Shown here one piece after another: positions 63,576 to 64,000 of a DNA stretch of 64,000 bases (position 1 is the first letter of the stretch; each line of letters begins with the position of its first letter). The DNA comes from Lysinibacillus fusiformis (GTDB lineage: Bacteria; Bacillota; Bacilli; Bacillales_A; Planococcaceae): assembly GCF_007362955.1 (NCBI RefSeq), contig NZ_CP041696.1:3534001-3598000 (forward strand), written 5' to 3'. The notes beneath the pieces are model-generated. The model had not been told where the DNA came from. It did no database searches and worked only from the letters and a program-made list of their open reading frames with translations. A program made the position numbers and the translations under genes.

Positions 63576-64000
63576 ATTACCGCCTCCAAAATTTATTATT
63601 CTAGTATAGTGTAACATTAATTTACAGGTGAATGGTAAAATGAGAGAAAAATTAACAAATTATTCAATTTTGAGGTTGAACTGTAAATATACATATCCCT
63701 CTTATTTGACACAACAATTCATTGCATTTTTATAAATTTTTTATCGATATTTTGTCATCAAAGGAATTACGTAATATGTGTAGCAATTAACCAGTAGGAA
63801 GCTAAAGCACTTGGATTAATTGCATGTTTTCCTTCTAAAAAAATTAACCACAAGACTTTTCTAAAAGGTTAAAGTATGCAATTTTTGAGGGCAGGCTTGC
63901 ATAATTATTATAGTGAGAAAATAAAAAAGATGATTCAACACAACATTCAAACTTAACTAGCTCAATTGCTTTCTCGCAGCATATCAATCCGCTTTATTCA
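63576..64000. other. AT-rich region upstream of oleate hydratase
   Basis: No convincing gene. A 32-codon frame from 63640 (starting [10 protein letters not shown]) has no known features. TATACT on the reverse strand near 63603 could be the -10 of ohyA, but I find no matching -35. The final 200 bases show only AT-rich text. Confidence 0.4.

Overview
The window is a chromosomal segment of an endospore-forming, low-GC, Gram-positive bacterium of the order Bacillales. Gene content and protein sequences point to Lysinibacillus or a close relative; this is recognition by eye, not a database result. The backbone follows the Bacillus subtilis order prsW-sleB-ypeB-ypfA-cmk-ypfD-der-gpsA-yphE-yphF-spoIVA-hbs-folE-mtrB-hepS-menG-hepT-ndk-cheR-aroC-aroB-aroH-hisC-tyrA-aroA-ypiA-ypiB-ypiF-qcrABC-ypjA-mazG-dapB-mgsA-bshA-cca-birA-panBCD. 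Nearly all of it is on the + strand.

Backbone, 1-16.8 kb: spore germination and morphogenesis (prsW, sleB/ypeB, spoIVA), a c-di-GMP flagellar brake, GTPase Der, GpsA, HU, folE, the TRAP regulator mtrB and the menaquinone/heptaprenyl genes. 16.9-31.5 kb: ndk, a fatty-acid activation and oxidation cluster (17.5-23 kb) inserted before cheR, then the aromatic supraoperon without its trp genes. 31.5-44.2 kb: ypiABF, the bc1-type quinol:cytochrome c reductase qcrABC, ypjA, a zinc metallopeptidase, a YitT-type membrane protein, and mazG-dapB-mgsA-bshA-cca (bshB1 is absent). birA and panBCD complete the backbone at 49.4 and 59.3-61.4 kb.

Accessory insertions interrupt it. They are: an IS1182-family relic at 5.74-6.56 kb; a very AT-rich TetR / double methyltransferase / MMPL fragment / MFS cassette at 44.8-49.1 kb; a padR-DUF1700-DUF4097 operon, a TetR + ABC exporter cassette with an MFS relic, and a TetR + CPBP protease pair at 50.6-59.0 kb; and a reverse-strand oleate hydratase at the right end. 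Oleate hydratase and the acyl-CoA cluster both concern fatty-acid handling.

The most unusual material is non-coding. Between 38.3 and 39.3 kb lies a tandem array of seven 137-150 bp double-hairpin units. A 21-bp-period array of seven copies follows birA. A repeat family sits in the leaders of prsW, folE, ypiF and panB. Small GC-rich mobile-like repeats are nested within one another at 23.1-23.7 kb. Three TetR-type cassettes and the acyl-CoA operon carry clear palindromes overlapping or flanking well-formed promoters. Decaying genes (IS1182 transposase, acyl-CoA dehydrogenase, an MFS transporter, an MMPL transporter) show ongoing turnover in the accessory parts. No rRNA, tRNA or CRISPR array was found.
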